Source of the DNA: JTS-RE9 sp964649195
GTDB lineage: Bacteria; Planctomycetota; Phycisphaerae; Phycisphaerales; Phycisphaeraceae
Reading direction: 5' to 3'
NCBI GenBank assembly: GCA_964649195.1
Contig: CAZYPK010000095.1
Coordinates: 1-19,494 of the forward strand
Length of the DNA: 19,494 nt
In this document: piece after piece, positions 1 to 12,700 of the stretch
Position numbering within the stretch: the first letter of the stretch is position 1
How the letters are laid out: every line of letters starts with the position of its first letter
The notes under the pieces: generated by a model
Database searches by the model: none
What the model was told of the DNA's origin: nothing
The model's input: only the letters and a program-made list of their open reading frames with translations
Program-made: the position numbers and the translations under genes

Positions 1-2
1 TC

Positions 3-107
3 AACACCCCCATGTTCTTCGCCGGCCTGCTCCCCAAGACCGCATCGATCAACAAGATCAAAACCGATCCCCTGCTCGACCCGCGATTCGCCATCACCCC
101 GGTGTGA
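3..107 (+). CDS. 3' end of a truncated plus-strand gene, function unknown
   Basis: The frame is open from the window edge to a TGA at 105-107 and gives about 34 residues that end in FAITPV. Third codon positions are almost all G or C, as in the other genes here, which argues for real coding. The fragment contains LLPKTASINKIKTD and has no motif I can tie to a family; it could be the tail of an exported or enzymatic protein. The gene converges on the giant RHS gene, whose stop lies at 263, leaving a 155-base gap. Most of the gene lies outside the window, so nothing can be said about its start or role. Confidence 0.55.
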   Translation, partial: NTPMFFAGLLPKTASINKIKTDPLLDPRFAITPV

Positions 108-262
108 TCCCGCATCGCCGCGGCCATCCGTCGGCAGGGCATCGGGCCGGCCGCGTTCATGCCGGCAGGAAGAAGCCGGCCTCGACGGTGCGAAGTTCGC
201 CATCGGATTTCGCGTGCCGAAGGCGGATCGCCACATCCATGTTCCGCCCTGGCGCCGCCGCA
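108..262. other. convergent intergenic gap, possible weak bidirectional terminator
   Basis: This is the 155-base gap between the stop of the left-edge plus-strand gene and the stop of the giant minus-strand gene. It holds two copies of the palindrome GCCGGC (161-166 and 175-180) that can pair as a 6-bp stem with an 8-base loop. Neither side is followed by a run of T, so a classical intrinsic terminator is not shown. A 27-codon minus-strand reading frame (157-240) is present but has weak support. Confidence 0.3.
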
Positions 263-754
263 TCAGAGTCCCTTGTTCGCCTTGAGCACCAGCTTGATCG
301 CCTTCCTGGTGATGCTGACCGATTTGTCCTTGTCGGGATCGCTGATGAAATCCTCGACATCCTTGATGTAGCTCTTCACCTCGTTGAGGAACAGCAGTCG
401 CTTGACGCCCAGTTGCACGCCCTGGCTGGTCAGGGATGTCAGCGCCTTCGTTCCGGCCTTGAACGCCCCTTTCAACGCTTCATTGATGATCTGGCTCACC
501 AGGCCGCCGGCGTCTCCGATCTCCTTGCCGCCCTTTTGCATGATGAACTCGCCGATCATGTACATCTCGATGCCGGCGCCGGTGTTGAGCCCGATCATTT
601 CATAAGCGATGTCCTTGGTGGCCCTGCCGACGCGGATCAGGTTGAAGCCGCGATTGACCTTGATGACGGCGGAGGCGGCGGTGCCCGCGAGCATACCGAA
701 GTCGAACGCCGTGATCGCGGTGCTGATGGTGGTGACGATCAGGCTGAAATCGAA
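263..754 (-). other. C-terminal tip of the RHS protein (163 residues), no recognised fold
   Basis: This is the part after the RHS core end DPTGL. It begins FDFSLIVTTISTAITAF, a hydrophobic stretch with alternating small residues, and continues as a Gly/Ala-rich, probably helical segment that ends in a Lys-rich tail (KAIKLVLKANKGL). In RHS proteins this position carries the variable effector or toxin released inside the YD shell. I see no HNH, RNase, ADP-ribosyltransferase or deaminase signature and no cluster of catalytic His, Cys or Asp. It could be a membrane-active or binding tip, or an inert end. Confidence 0.6.
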
Positions 755-3700
755 CAGGCCGGTCGGATCGATCGCGTTCACCGGGCTGGCGCCGGCGTAG
801 AGATAACGATGCAGCGATGTGGGCTGGTTCAGCACGCCACTGAACGGATCGGTGGAAATGAATCGGCCGATGGAGGTGTCGAGGTAGCGCGCCCGCAGAT
901 AGGTCAGCCCGGTGGTGCGGTCCTGCCGCTCGCCGGTGTATAGATGGTTGTTCTCGGTGACGCCGGTCCGTTGCAGGAGGCGGCCGTAGGCATCGTAGTG
1001 ATAGGTATCACTGGTCACACCCAGGCCGTCCACCAGCGCGCGGGTGCTGCCGACGCCATCGGTCTCGAAGAACGACTGCACGCCGCTGCGTATCTGTGAG
1101 ATGAGATCGTTGCCGTGGACATAAAACGCGGTGATGGAATCGTCGGGGGCCACCTCTTCGATCACCTGCGCGAAGCCGGGCGTGGCGTCGATCATGAACC
1201 GCGTTTCGATGCCGTCGATCGTTTCGGTCACGCGGATGCCGTCCACGTCGTATTCGTAGGTTGCTTCCGTGCTGATCCCGTCTTCAATGACCTGGACGGC
1301 CACGAGTTGGTTCTTCGCATCCCATATATAGGTCGTGTGATGGTCCGCATCCGTCAGCTTCGACAGCGTGTTGCCGTTGTCATCGTACTGGTAGGTCGTG
1401 ACGATGCCCGCCGTTGTTTCTTCAAGCAGGCGATCATTGTCATCATAGATGTAGGTTGTCAGACCGCCGACACTGTCGTCGCGGCTGAGCCGGTTGCCGC
1501 CGGCGTCGTAGGTATAGGTGATGGCGCGGCTGCCGTTGATCGGGTCCGCAATGGTTTCCTGGGTCAGCCGATTGAGCACATCGTATGAATACCCGACCTG
1601 CCGGCCATCGAGTTCGACCACGGCCTCGCGCACACCGTCGGCGCCGAGCGTGTATTGGAAGCTCGTGAGCAATTCCCCGCCGCCGTTTCTTGTTTCGATG
1701 CCGATCAATCGATACAGCGCATCGTATTGCCGAACTTCGACGGTGTTGTTCGGTCGCTCCGTTCGGACGATGTTGCCGACTTCATCGTAGATATATCGCG
1801 TGACGCCGCCGTCCGGGTCCGTCACCGTGTCGATCCGGTTGAGGGGAGTATAGGTATGGATGACGGTCCCGGAGGGGACGGTGCGCGTGAGTATATTTCC
1901 GGCGCCGTCGTATGTATATGCAATCGATCGGCCGTCCGGGTCGGTGCGGCGAACCAGGCGGTCGCGTTCGTCATATTCGTACAGCGTCACGCCCCGCGCA
2001 TCCGTCACCGATTCCAGCGCTCCCGCGGCCGTATAGGCGAGGAGAGTCGCCGTCAGGTCGGGGAAATGCTCCGCGATGAGCCTGTCGGCAAAGTCATATT
2101 CGAACGTCGTCGTGTCGCCGTTGAAATCGGTCAGGGAGATGAGATTGCCGACGGCATCGTAGGTCATGGCGGACCGCTGCCCCAGCGGGCGCACCAGCGC
2201 GATCTGCCGGCCCAGGCCGTCATACTCGAGCCGCGTCTGGTGCCCGTTGACATCCCGTTGCAGCACAAGGTTGCCGGCCTCGTCGTATTCAAACTCGGCG
2301 CGCTGCAAAGCGGGATCAACGACCGCGGTGAGATTCCCCGCCGCGTCGTACTCATACCGCGTCGTCCGCCCGGCCTGGTCCGTCTCCGCCACGCGCCGCC
2401 CCATCGCGTCGTATGTCGTCGTCATCGTCGTGCCGTCCGCGAAGACCGTCTGAATGAGCCGGCCCGTGGCGTCATAAACAAACGTCGTCGATTGGCCGAA
2501 CGGATCGATCTGAAGAATCAGATTGCCCACCACGTCGTGGGTGAAGGTCGTTTCATATCCGAGGGCGTCACGGACCACCGAGCGCAGGCCGCGGGCGTCA
2601 TGGTCCCACTCCGTGCGGTTGCCGTTCTCATCGACGAACGCCGTCTGCTGGCCGGCGAGATTCCACTCGATGGCCGTGCGCGGATTGTCTGTGTCATCCG
2701 GTGTGCCGTCAGGATAGATCGTTCCCGTGAGCCGGCCCAGCGGATCGTAAGTGAACCGGGTCACGCGGCCCAGCGGATCAGTCACCTCCGTCAGGCTTCC
2801 CTCGGCGTCGTAGCCGATGGCGCTGAGCGCGATGCCGTCAAACAGCCGGGCGATGACCCGGTTCTCATCGTTATACTGGAACTCGAACCGCCGGCCCAGG
2901 CCGTCGATCGTCGCGGTCCGGTTGCCGGCCGCGTCATACTCGTGCGTGGTCAGATGGCCCTCGGCATCCCGCTCGGTGAGGAGGCGGCCTTCGTTGTCGT
3001 AGGTCATCGTCGTCGTCAACGTGCGCACGCCGCCGGGCGTCGTCAGGGCCGATGTCGAGGTGAGCAGGTTGCCGTTGCCGTCGTAGGTGTAGGTCGTGGC
3101 GTGGCCCAGGGCGTCGGCCGTGCGGATCAGGTTGCCCCGGCTGTCGTAGTCGAAGCGCGTCACATGGCCCAGGGCGTCCGTGAGGGTCGTCACGTTCCCG
3201 GCGGCGTCATACGAATAGGTCGTCGTGAACGACAGCGCATCGATCTTCGACAGCATGTTCCCCAGGGCGTCGTATGTGTAAGTCGTGGTGTTGCCCAGGG
3301 CATCGGTGTGGGTCAGCAACTGATTGAACCGGTTGTAGGTCGAAGTTGACACATGGCCCAGAGGATCGGTGACGGAGAGCACATTGCCTCTCGCGTCGTT
3401 CACCAGGGTCGTCGTGCGGTTGAGAGCATCGGTGAAGGAAGTGAGATGGTCGTTCGCGTCAAAGGACTGGCGGACGATGCCGCCGTCAGGATAGATCAAT
3501 GTGACCACGTTGCCGCGCGCGTCATACTCCAGCGTGGTGGTTTGGTTGAGGCGGTCGGTGGTGGTGCGGATCGAGTTTTGCGGATCGTAGGTGAACTGGA
3601 AGACCTCGCCGCCGGCGTCGATCAGCCGGACCACCCGGCCGTCGGCGTCGTATTCGCTGCGCACGCCGGTCCTGCCCAGCGGGTCGATCACTTCCTCGAG

Positions 3701-6700
3701 GAAGTGCGGGCGCGCGGCGCCGTACCGCAGTTGGGTTTCATTTCCCCGGCGGTCGGTGACGGCAACGAGATCGCCCGCCGCGTCGTATGCGTATTCGATC
3801 CGGTTGCCTTCGGGATCGATCACCGCGGTGATGCGCCCCTGCGCATCGCGCTCGAAATCGACCCGCGCGCCGACCGAACTGGAGATGCCTGACTCCTCGA
3901 AGGTGAGCGTCACGCCGTTGCGGTCGGCGATGGTGCGCACATCGCCGGAGATGCCGTCGATCGTGTACTCGAGGCCTTCCTTCGTGGTGAGCGTGTAGGC
4001 GCCGCCGAAGGCGGGCGACGCGGGGTTGTAGGGCAGGAGGCCGACGTAGCTCTGGAACTCGCCCAGGTCCGGGTTGAAGCGGAGCTTCTCGGATTGGACG
4101 GTGAGCGTGCTCGTGTTGCCTTCGTCGGGGACGAAGGTGGGGATGAAGATGCCCAGGAATCCGCCGAGGATGCCGTCGGGCGCCGCCTGGAAGGTGAAGC
4201 CTTCGCGCTTGCCGCCGGGCAGGGTGACATAGACGCGCGTGCCGGGTTTGAAGCCTTCGAAGATGAAGTCGCCTTGCTGTCCCTTGGTCGGCAACGTGGT
4301 GCGGAGATTCGCCTGAGCGAACTCCAGCCGCCAGCCGAAGCCGAAGTCGCCCCGCTGATTCGCGTCGAGGCTGTCGTAGGTGCGCGCGACCTCGATGGGG
4401 ATGCCCGAGAGCGGGATGGAAAGATCGACGAAAGTCATGGTGAAATTGCCGAGTTTCAGATCACCTGCGACATCCACGATGATCTCATCGCCGGAGACGA
4501 GGCCGCCAAGATCGATCGCTGTCAGCCGCAGACGGTACGGGCCGTTTTGCAGCAGGGTCGGATCGAACAGGCCCAGCAGCGCATCATCCACATTTGCATT
4601 GCCCGTGGCGATGGTCGTGAATGAATTGCCGTCGAGCGGCGCGATCGAGAGCGTGTACGAGGCCAGATTGTCATCCTGCACGCTGCCGATGACATCGAGG
4701 AAGCTGGTGATCGTCTCGCCCGGCTGCGGCGATCTGATGAAGACGAAGGGAGCCTCGACATCGGAGGTGTCGGTGACATTGAGCGTGACCGTTTTCACCG
4801 TCACATTGCCCGACGCATCACGGGCGGTGGCGATGATGTCGAACTGGCCCACGGTCTGCGGCGTGACCACCGCCCGGCCGGCGGCGTCCAGCGCCAGCGG
4901 AATGCCGTTGAACGTGGCATCGAGCGCGACGACGCCGACCTGATCGGTGGCGCGGATGAAGACCTCCACCGGCGTGCCGGGATCGACGGGATTTTCGCTC
5001 AGGTCGATGCGCACCAGCGGCGCGGTGGAATCAACGATGGCGGTGAGCGTGAAGCTTTGCGAAGCGAAGCTGCCCAAGGGATCGGTCACGCGGATGATGA
5101 CTTCATGACCGGCGACCTGATCGGCCCCGGGCGTCCAGCGCAGGCGGCCCAGCGAATCGATCGTCATGCCGGCGGGCCCCTGCACGAGAGAGAACGCCAG
5201 CGCATCACCATCGGGATCACTGGCGAGCACGTCATAGCGATAAGGCAAGCCGACCGCAGCCACATTGCCCGGCGGCGCGGAGTTGATCGATGGCCCGGCG
5301 TTCTGAACCAGCACGGTGACATGGAATCCCTGAAGCGCCGCATTGCCCGCGCCATCGCTCACGATCACCCGCACCTGGTGCGGGCCGGCCTGCCCGGCCG
5401 CCGGCTGCCACTGGATCAGTCCCGTCTGCGGATCAATCGTCATGCCTTGCGGGAACAGGTCGAGCGCGAACGAAAGATCATCACCATCGGGATCGATCGC
5501 GTTCACGTCGTACGCATAGTCGCCGCCGGCCTGCGCAACGAAGATGGGCGTGGTGGTGATGACCGGCGGATCGTTGATGGCCGCGGCCTGCACGCCGATC
5601 TTGAACTGCTGGACCGCCTGACCGCCTGCGCCGTCGCTGACGAACACAGTCACCGATTGCAAACCTTCCTGGCCGGCCTGCGGTGTCCAGGTGATCAGCC
5701 CGGTGATCGGATCGATGATCATGCCCGCCGGCGACTGCGACAGGGCGTAGGTGAGCACATCGCCGTTGCCGTCGATGGCGTTCACGTCATAAACATAGTT
5801 CTGCCCGATGGCGGCCTGCGTCGGCGGGATCGAAACGATCGAAGGCGGCGAGTTCAAGGCGCTGATCGTGAGCGTGAAGGTCTGCGAAGTCGCCGCGCCC
5901 TGGCCGTCGATCGCTTCGACGATGACGGTCGTCTGGCCGAGCTGGCCGAGCTTCGGATTCCAGCGCAGCCTGCCGGTGAGCGGCTCGATCGACATGCCCG
6001 CCGGCGACTGGGCGAGCAGGAAGATGACCGGATCGTTTTCCGCATCCGTCGCGGTGAGGTCGTAACCGAACGGCTGGCCGACGATGGCGGAAACGGGGGC
6101 GGTGGAGGTGATCACCGGCGGCGTGTTGATTGCCTGCGAGCGCACATCGATGGTGAAGGATTGCACGGCAATGCCGCCGCGCCCGTCGCTGATGCGCACG
6201 GTGACCGCGTTGTCACCAAACTGCGAAGGCGCGGGGTTCCAGGTGATCAGACCGTCGCTGGAAATCGTCATGCCCAGCGGCGCTTGATCGAGCGAGAACA
6301 GGATCTGATCGCCATCCGCATCCTCCGCGACAACGCGATAAAGATACGTTCTGCCAAGGGCCACATGATCGCGCGGCAAGGAGGTGATGACCGGGGCGAG
6401 ATTGTCGTTCGCCTCGAAGATACTCAGCGTGAAGGTCTGCGAAGACTCGGCCCCTCGCGCATCACGGGCCACGAGGATGACCTGCTGATCGCCGACCTGC
6501 GCGAGAGCGGGCGTGAAGGTGATCAGCCCCGTGGTGCCGTCGATGAACATGCCCGGCGGCGCCGCGTCGAGCCGGAAAGAGATCGCATCGCCCTCGGCGT
6601 CCTGCGCCGCCGGCTGATACTGCCAGGGTTGATCGACAACCGCGACGGTCGGCGGCGGCGAGGTGATGATCGGCGCGCTGTTGTCGCCGGCCACCGCGAG

Positions 6701-9700
6701 ATCGAAGACCTGGAGCGCGTGACCGCCGCGGCCGTCGCGCACGCGCAGGATGATCTGGTGAATGCCCGTCTGATCGGCCGCGGGCGTCCAGACGATCCTG
6801 CCGGTGGCGCCATCCACCGCCATGCCTTGCGGCGCCAGCGCCAGGTCATACGTCAGCGGATCGGCATCGGCATCGGCGGCCTGTGCGTGATACGTGAACA
6901 GTTCATCGGGTAACGCCTCGCCAGGCGGCGCGGTGATGAAGATCGGCGCGTGGTTGTCGGCATCGGCCACGACTTCGATGCTGAAATTCAGCACGGCCTG
7001 CCCGCCCTGTCCGTCGATGACGAGCAGTTCCACATCATTGGCGCCAAGCTGATTGCCCGCGGCGGTCCATGTCAGAAGACCGGTGATCGGATCGATCGCC
7101 ATGCCCTGAGACGCTTGCAGCAGGAAGTACGAAAGCGCATCACCATCCGCATCGTCCGCGATGACCTGATGCGCCAGCGGCTGGCCGATGACAGCCTGCG
7201 CCGGCGGCGGCGAGGTGATGATCGGTGCGTTGTTGGGCCGGCCAAGGGTGACATTCAGCGTGAACGCCTGCGTGGTGACGCCGCCTTGCGTGTCGCGGGC
7301 TTCGATGATGAAGTCGAACACGCCGGCCACGGAAGGCTCGAAGGTGAGCAGGCCGGTTGTCGGATCGATCGTCGCGCCGGCCGGACCGGCGGCCAGCGCG
7401 AAGGTGATGTCATCGCCGTCGGGATCGAGGGCGGCGGCGTGGTAGGTGTAGTCGTTGTTGAAGGTGACGGGAATCGAGCCGACGATGACGCCCGACTGCG
7501 GCCTGATGAAGAGCAGATCGAACGCGCGGTTTATGCCGTCGCCGGTGAACCGGATGTCGAACGAAGCGCTGTCATCGGCGCCGATGCCATTGAGCTCGCC
7601 GGTGAGGTTCTCGATGATGACGCTTGGGTCGGAGGCGATCACGTCGAGCCTGCCGAGCTGCTGAAGGATTTCCTCGGCCTTGATCTCGATGAAGACATGG
7701 GCGAATGACAGGGCCGGATCGCCGCCGGCGCGGAGCTGTTTCAGATCGAACGCCCCGCCGCCGTTGGCGAAGGCGAGGTGGATGTAATCCGCCAGGGTGG
7801 CGCCGAAGCCGCCCGTCGCAACGCCGGCGGGATCGATGATGAACCCGCCGCTGCCGTCGGCGACGAATGAGCGACCGTCGCTGTCCATGCCGATGGCGAC
7901 GTTGCCGAGACTGTCCGCGAAGTTGCCATCGACGATGACATTCAGAAGCACGTTGTTGGCCTCGAGCAGTTCAAGCATCGAGACGAAGGTCAGGCTGCTG
8001 TCGGTGTTATCGCGGTCTTCATCGGTGATGAGAATGATGTTGCGGGCGGCGCCGGGCCTGAACTCCGATGCGAGGGCGAGCGATGAAGCCATCGCGGCGT
8101 AGCCATCCTCGGTCCCGACGAAGCCGACTTGGAGAACGGAGGTGAGATCGGAGACTTCCTGCGCGGTGCCGAAGGCGCGGAAATCGCGGTTGCGTTCGAA
8201 GGTGACGACATCGCCCGCACTGCCCTGCACGCGGAACACCTCGGCGGCGATGTTGGAGTGAATCGCGCCCGCCAGCAGGTCGGTGATGATCGGCGCGGCA
8301 TCCGCATCGATCAGGCGGAACGAATAGTCGCCCGTCGTGGCGCCTGCGCCGTCGATCACGATGCGGTAGGTGCCGTCCATCGGCAGCGCGAACAGGCCGG
8401 CGTCGCTGCCGGATGAAATCAGATTGCCGCTGAACACCGACCGGTTCAGCTCGGTGAAGATATCGAAGGAGAAGTTTGCCGTGCCGCCGAGGCCGTCGAG
8501 GTAAAGCTCCTGGCCCTTCGTGCCGGTGAAGGTGAAGACATCCTGCTCGCCGATTTCGCTGATGCTCCCGATGATGATGTCGCCCAGGTTCAGCGTTGTG
8601 GTGACGGTCTGCGGAGTGATGATGTTGAAGCTGATCGATGCCGCGCCGTTCGCATTGCGGCCCTGCACCTGCACGATGTACGTGCCGGCGGTGTTGATCA
8701 CCGTTTCAAAATCCGTCCCGAAGTTCCGGCTGTCCACCTCGCGGACATCCGGCCCCCACAACCGCAGCGTGCCGGTCGCCGGCCCGCTGCTCGCCGTCGT
8801 ATCGAAGAACAGCCGGTCGCCGGCCGCGGCGGTGAAGGAGAACAGTTGCGTATCGAGGCCGTTGCTCAGCGCGATGGACTGCACCACATCCAGCGGCATC
8901 GCGGCGGCGATCGACACATCCTCCAACTCGAAGCTGTACGCCCCCACGACGCCGACGCTCTGGCCGAAAATCTCGATGCGATATGTGCCCGTCGTTTCGA
9001 CCCGCAGCATCACGTCATCCGTTGCGTTGTTCGACGCGACCTGCTGGCCCAGCGGATCGAGGATGCGCTTGTCGATGCCGAACACGTCGTCGCTGGTCAG
9101 GCCGTCGAAGTAGATCGTCTGGCCCGCGATCAGGTCCACCGTGTAGTAGTCCCGTTCGCCCGGCTCGCTCAGCGCGCCGCTGATGACGCTGCCCACGGTG
9201 ACGGGCGTGGTCGTCCGCTCATTGGACAGCGCGGTGAAATCGAACGCCACGGGGCCGGCTGCGCTATCCCCGCGCAGGATGAGCGTGTAGGCGCCGTCGG
9301 CGGGCACATCGAGCACCCGGTCATTCGTCAGGCTGCTGAAGGTCATCACCTGGCTGCCGTCGATTCCCGTGATGCCCCACGTGCCTGAACCGGCTGCGCT
9401 GCTGACGAACGTGATGCGCTCGCCGGCGCTGGCGGTGAAGCGGAACAGCTTCATGCCCAGGCCGGGAGCGATCGAGCCGGCGGTCGGCGTGTCGAATACC
9501 AGCGGCGTCGCGGCGCCGGCATCGATGAGCTGGAACGCGAAGGGCTGCTCGGTCGCGGCGGTGCTGCTGAGCGTGAGCGTGTAGACGCCCGACTCCGGCA
9601 GCAGGTCCAGCGCATTGCGCAGGGTGGACGCGGCGATGTTGTTGATGATGTTCGCGCCGCCGGGCGAAGTCAGCGTCACCCGCAGCGTGGCCGGCATGCC

Positions 9701-12700
9701 GTTGAGCAGTGCGTCGTACATCACAAAGGTGCCCGCCGAGGCGTCGAAGTGGAACACCTGCGACGCACCCGCCGCGATCGTGCCGCTGATCGGCGTATCG
9801 AAGCCGGTGTTGGCGATCGGCGCGGCGGTGATGTCGCTGACATCGAAGTTGAAGCTGACCGGCGTGGCGCTCTGTCCTTCGATGGCGAGGATGTACGTGC
9901 CCGTCGAAGGCAAGACGGTGGTGAAGTCGGCGCTCAGCGCCCGGTCCTCGTGCTGCGAGCCGTCGGGTTCGTAAATCTTCAGCCGGCCTGTGCCGCTGCT
10001 GCTGAGGCTGTCGAAGTTCAATCGCTGACCGGCGACGCCCTCGAAGCGGAACAACTGCGTCGCGCGGCCGTTGGCGAGCGTGCCGCTGCTGTTGCCCGCC
10101 AGGTTCAGAACCGGCGCGGCGGCGGAATCGAGCAGCCTGAAGCCGAATCCGCCGGTGAAGCTGCCTTCGCCGTTGATGAGCACGTAATACGTGCCCGTCT
10201 CGGTGAGCACGATCGGGCTGATGTCGTTGAACGCCGCCGCGGTGACGCTGGAGGCGAAGGTCTGGCCGCCGGGGGTGACGATGCGGGCGTCGAGATTGCT
10301 GTGGTTCACGCCGCTGAGTCCGCCGTCGTAATACACGACCTGCCCGGCAACGCCTTCGAAGGTGAAGTGGAACCGCTCGCCGGCCTCGCTGACAGCCCCG
10401 TGAATCTCCTCGCCCAGGGTCAGCGGAACGATGTGCGTTTCAGGCGTGCTCAGGCGGAAGTTGAAGCCGTTGCCCGCCGCGCCCGTGCCTTGAATCGCCA
10501 GCACATACGCCCCGTCCTGCGGCAGGACGATGTTGCCCGCGCCCTGCGAAAGCGTGTTTCCGGCGATGAGGTTGTTGTTCGCGTCGAACAGATCGAACTC
10601 GCCGGTGGCGCCTGTCGCACTGTTGAGGAACAGCCGCAGGCCGGCGGTGCCGTCGAAGGTGAAGAGTGTGGTCTCCCGTCCGATCGCAAAGGTGCCGAGG
10701 GTGTCCGCATCCAGTTGCAGCGGCGCGGCGTCGGCCACGTCGAGCAGCCGGCCGGTGAAAGCGCCAGTCGCGCCGCCCACGGGATTGAACGCGAGCAGAT
10801 ACGTGCCCGTCTGGGCAAGCGTGACCGGCTCGCGGAAGTCGATCGGGTTGTTCGCGGCGATGCCCGCGCTGCTGCCGTCGGGCGCGAGAAGCGTCGGCAC
10901 GATGCCTTCGAAGCCGTCGTAATAGACGCGCTGGCCCGCCGTGCCCTGGAAGCTGAAATAAGCCTGATCACCCGGGGCGGCGATTGTTCCGCTGAAGGTC
11001 TCGCCGAGGTTGATCGCCGTCACCGGTGTCTCGGCCTTGTGCATCGTGAAACTGAAGTCGCGCGTGAGCGTGGCGGAGCCGTTGATCACCGCGACATAGT
11101 GCGTGCCCGTGCCGCCGAGCGTCACCTCGATGGCGGCGGTGATGTTCTGGAAGCCGCTCAGGTCGTTGATCAGGCGCGTCCCGGCGGGGCTGAACAGGCC
11201 CCATTGAGCGCCGGCGGGGCCGAGGTTGTCGAGCCGGATGATGTCGCCCGCCACGCCTTCAAAAGCGAAGAGCGCCGCCTCCAGCGGAGCGAGCGTGCCG
11301 CCGGTGGGCGTGTCATCCGCAAGGAGCGCGGCATCGGCGTCAAGCACGCGGAAGTTGAACGACTGCGCCGATGCGGTCGGGTTGCTCACCGAAAGCGTGT
11401 AGCCGCCGCTGCGAGGGATGCGGATGAACCGGCGATCGCTCGATAACACTTCGGCGTTGAGCAGCGCATCGCCGGTCGGCCCGGCCAGCGTCACTCTCGC
11501 CTGCGAGCCGCCGCCCAGTTCATCGATATAAATCATCATCCCCGCGTTGAGCGACAGATCGAATACCTGCGACTGGCCTTGGGCGAGCGTGCCGGTGTGA
11601 ACGACATCAAGCCCGCTCACCGTGACGGGCGTGTCGTTGGCCGTGGTGATGTCGCGGTCAAAGGTCAGATTCGCGGCGTTCAGGGCGCGGACGATGAATG
11701 TGTACTCGCCATCGACCGGCAGCATCGTGTTGAAGGTGACATCCCTGAAGAACCGCGTGTCAGGATCGACGACGTTGATCGTGTCCACCAGCGAGCCGTC
11801 GGGACCGAACACATCGATCCTCACATTCGTGGCCTCGATGTTCTGATCGATGTTGAAAATGCGCACCGACGAGGTGAACCCCGCCAGCGCGAAGCGGTTG
11901 GGGCCGATGCCGCGCGCTTCCAGCGCCGCGTTCAGTTGCAGCACCATCTCGGCGATGAAGGCGTGCTCGCCCGCCATCGAGCCGGATTCGTCCACCGTGA
12001 TGATGATGTCCGCGAAGCCTGCGTCATCGGCGTCATCCGGCAGGGTGATCGAAATGGTGCGCACCACCAGCTCGCCGGGCGAGAGGTTCAGATCGATCGC
12101 GATCGGATCGACATCGCCCAGCGGCGCAGTGGGAATGCCGGGCAGATTGAAGGTCACGGTCGGCGTGGTGATGATGATCGGAGCGCTGTTGCCCGCCGCC
12201 GGCAGCACGACGATGGCGAAGCTCTGCGTCGCGCCGTCCTGACCGTCGCTCACTGTCAGTTGCACCGCATGTTCGCCCAGGTCGTCCGCCGCGGGCGTCC
12301 AGGTGATCACGCCCGTGACTGCATCGATCGCCATGCCGGCCGGCGCATCGATCAGCGCGAAGGTCAGCGCATCGCCATCCACGTCAAACGCATCGACATC
12401 GTAGGTGTAAAGCGTGCCGACCCGCGCTTCCACCGGCGGCGCGGCCAGAAGCGCCGGCGGACGATTGGGAATGCTCTCGCGCACCAGCAGCGTGAACGCC
12501 TGCTCCGAACCGCCTCCGCGGCCATCGCTCACCAACACGCGGACATCCTGCCGGCCGACATCGCCGGCCGCCGGCTGAAACTGGATCAGGCCGGTCGCCG
12601 CGTCAATCGTCATCCCCGCCGGCGAGGCGAGCAGCGCGAAGGTCAGGTCATCGCCATCAAGGTCGATGGCGTTGATGTCGTACCGGTACGCGACACCGGC

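Noticed and set aside
157..240. A 27-codon minus-strand gene after the giant gene, as a possible immunity or remnant peptide
   Set aside because: Codon use is plausible, but it is very short, has only a weak ribosome site (GGCGGA) and resembles no known immunity protein. Kept only as a note.
263..754. Nuclease or other known toxin at the RHS tip
   Set aside because: No conserved catalytic residues or family motif could be recognised in the 163 residues.
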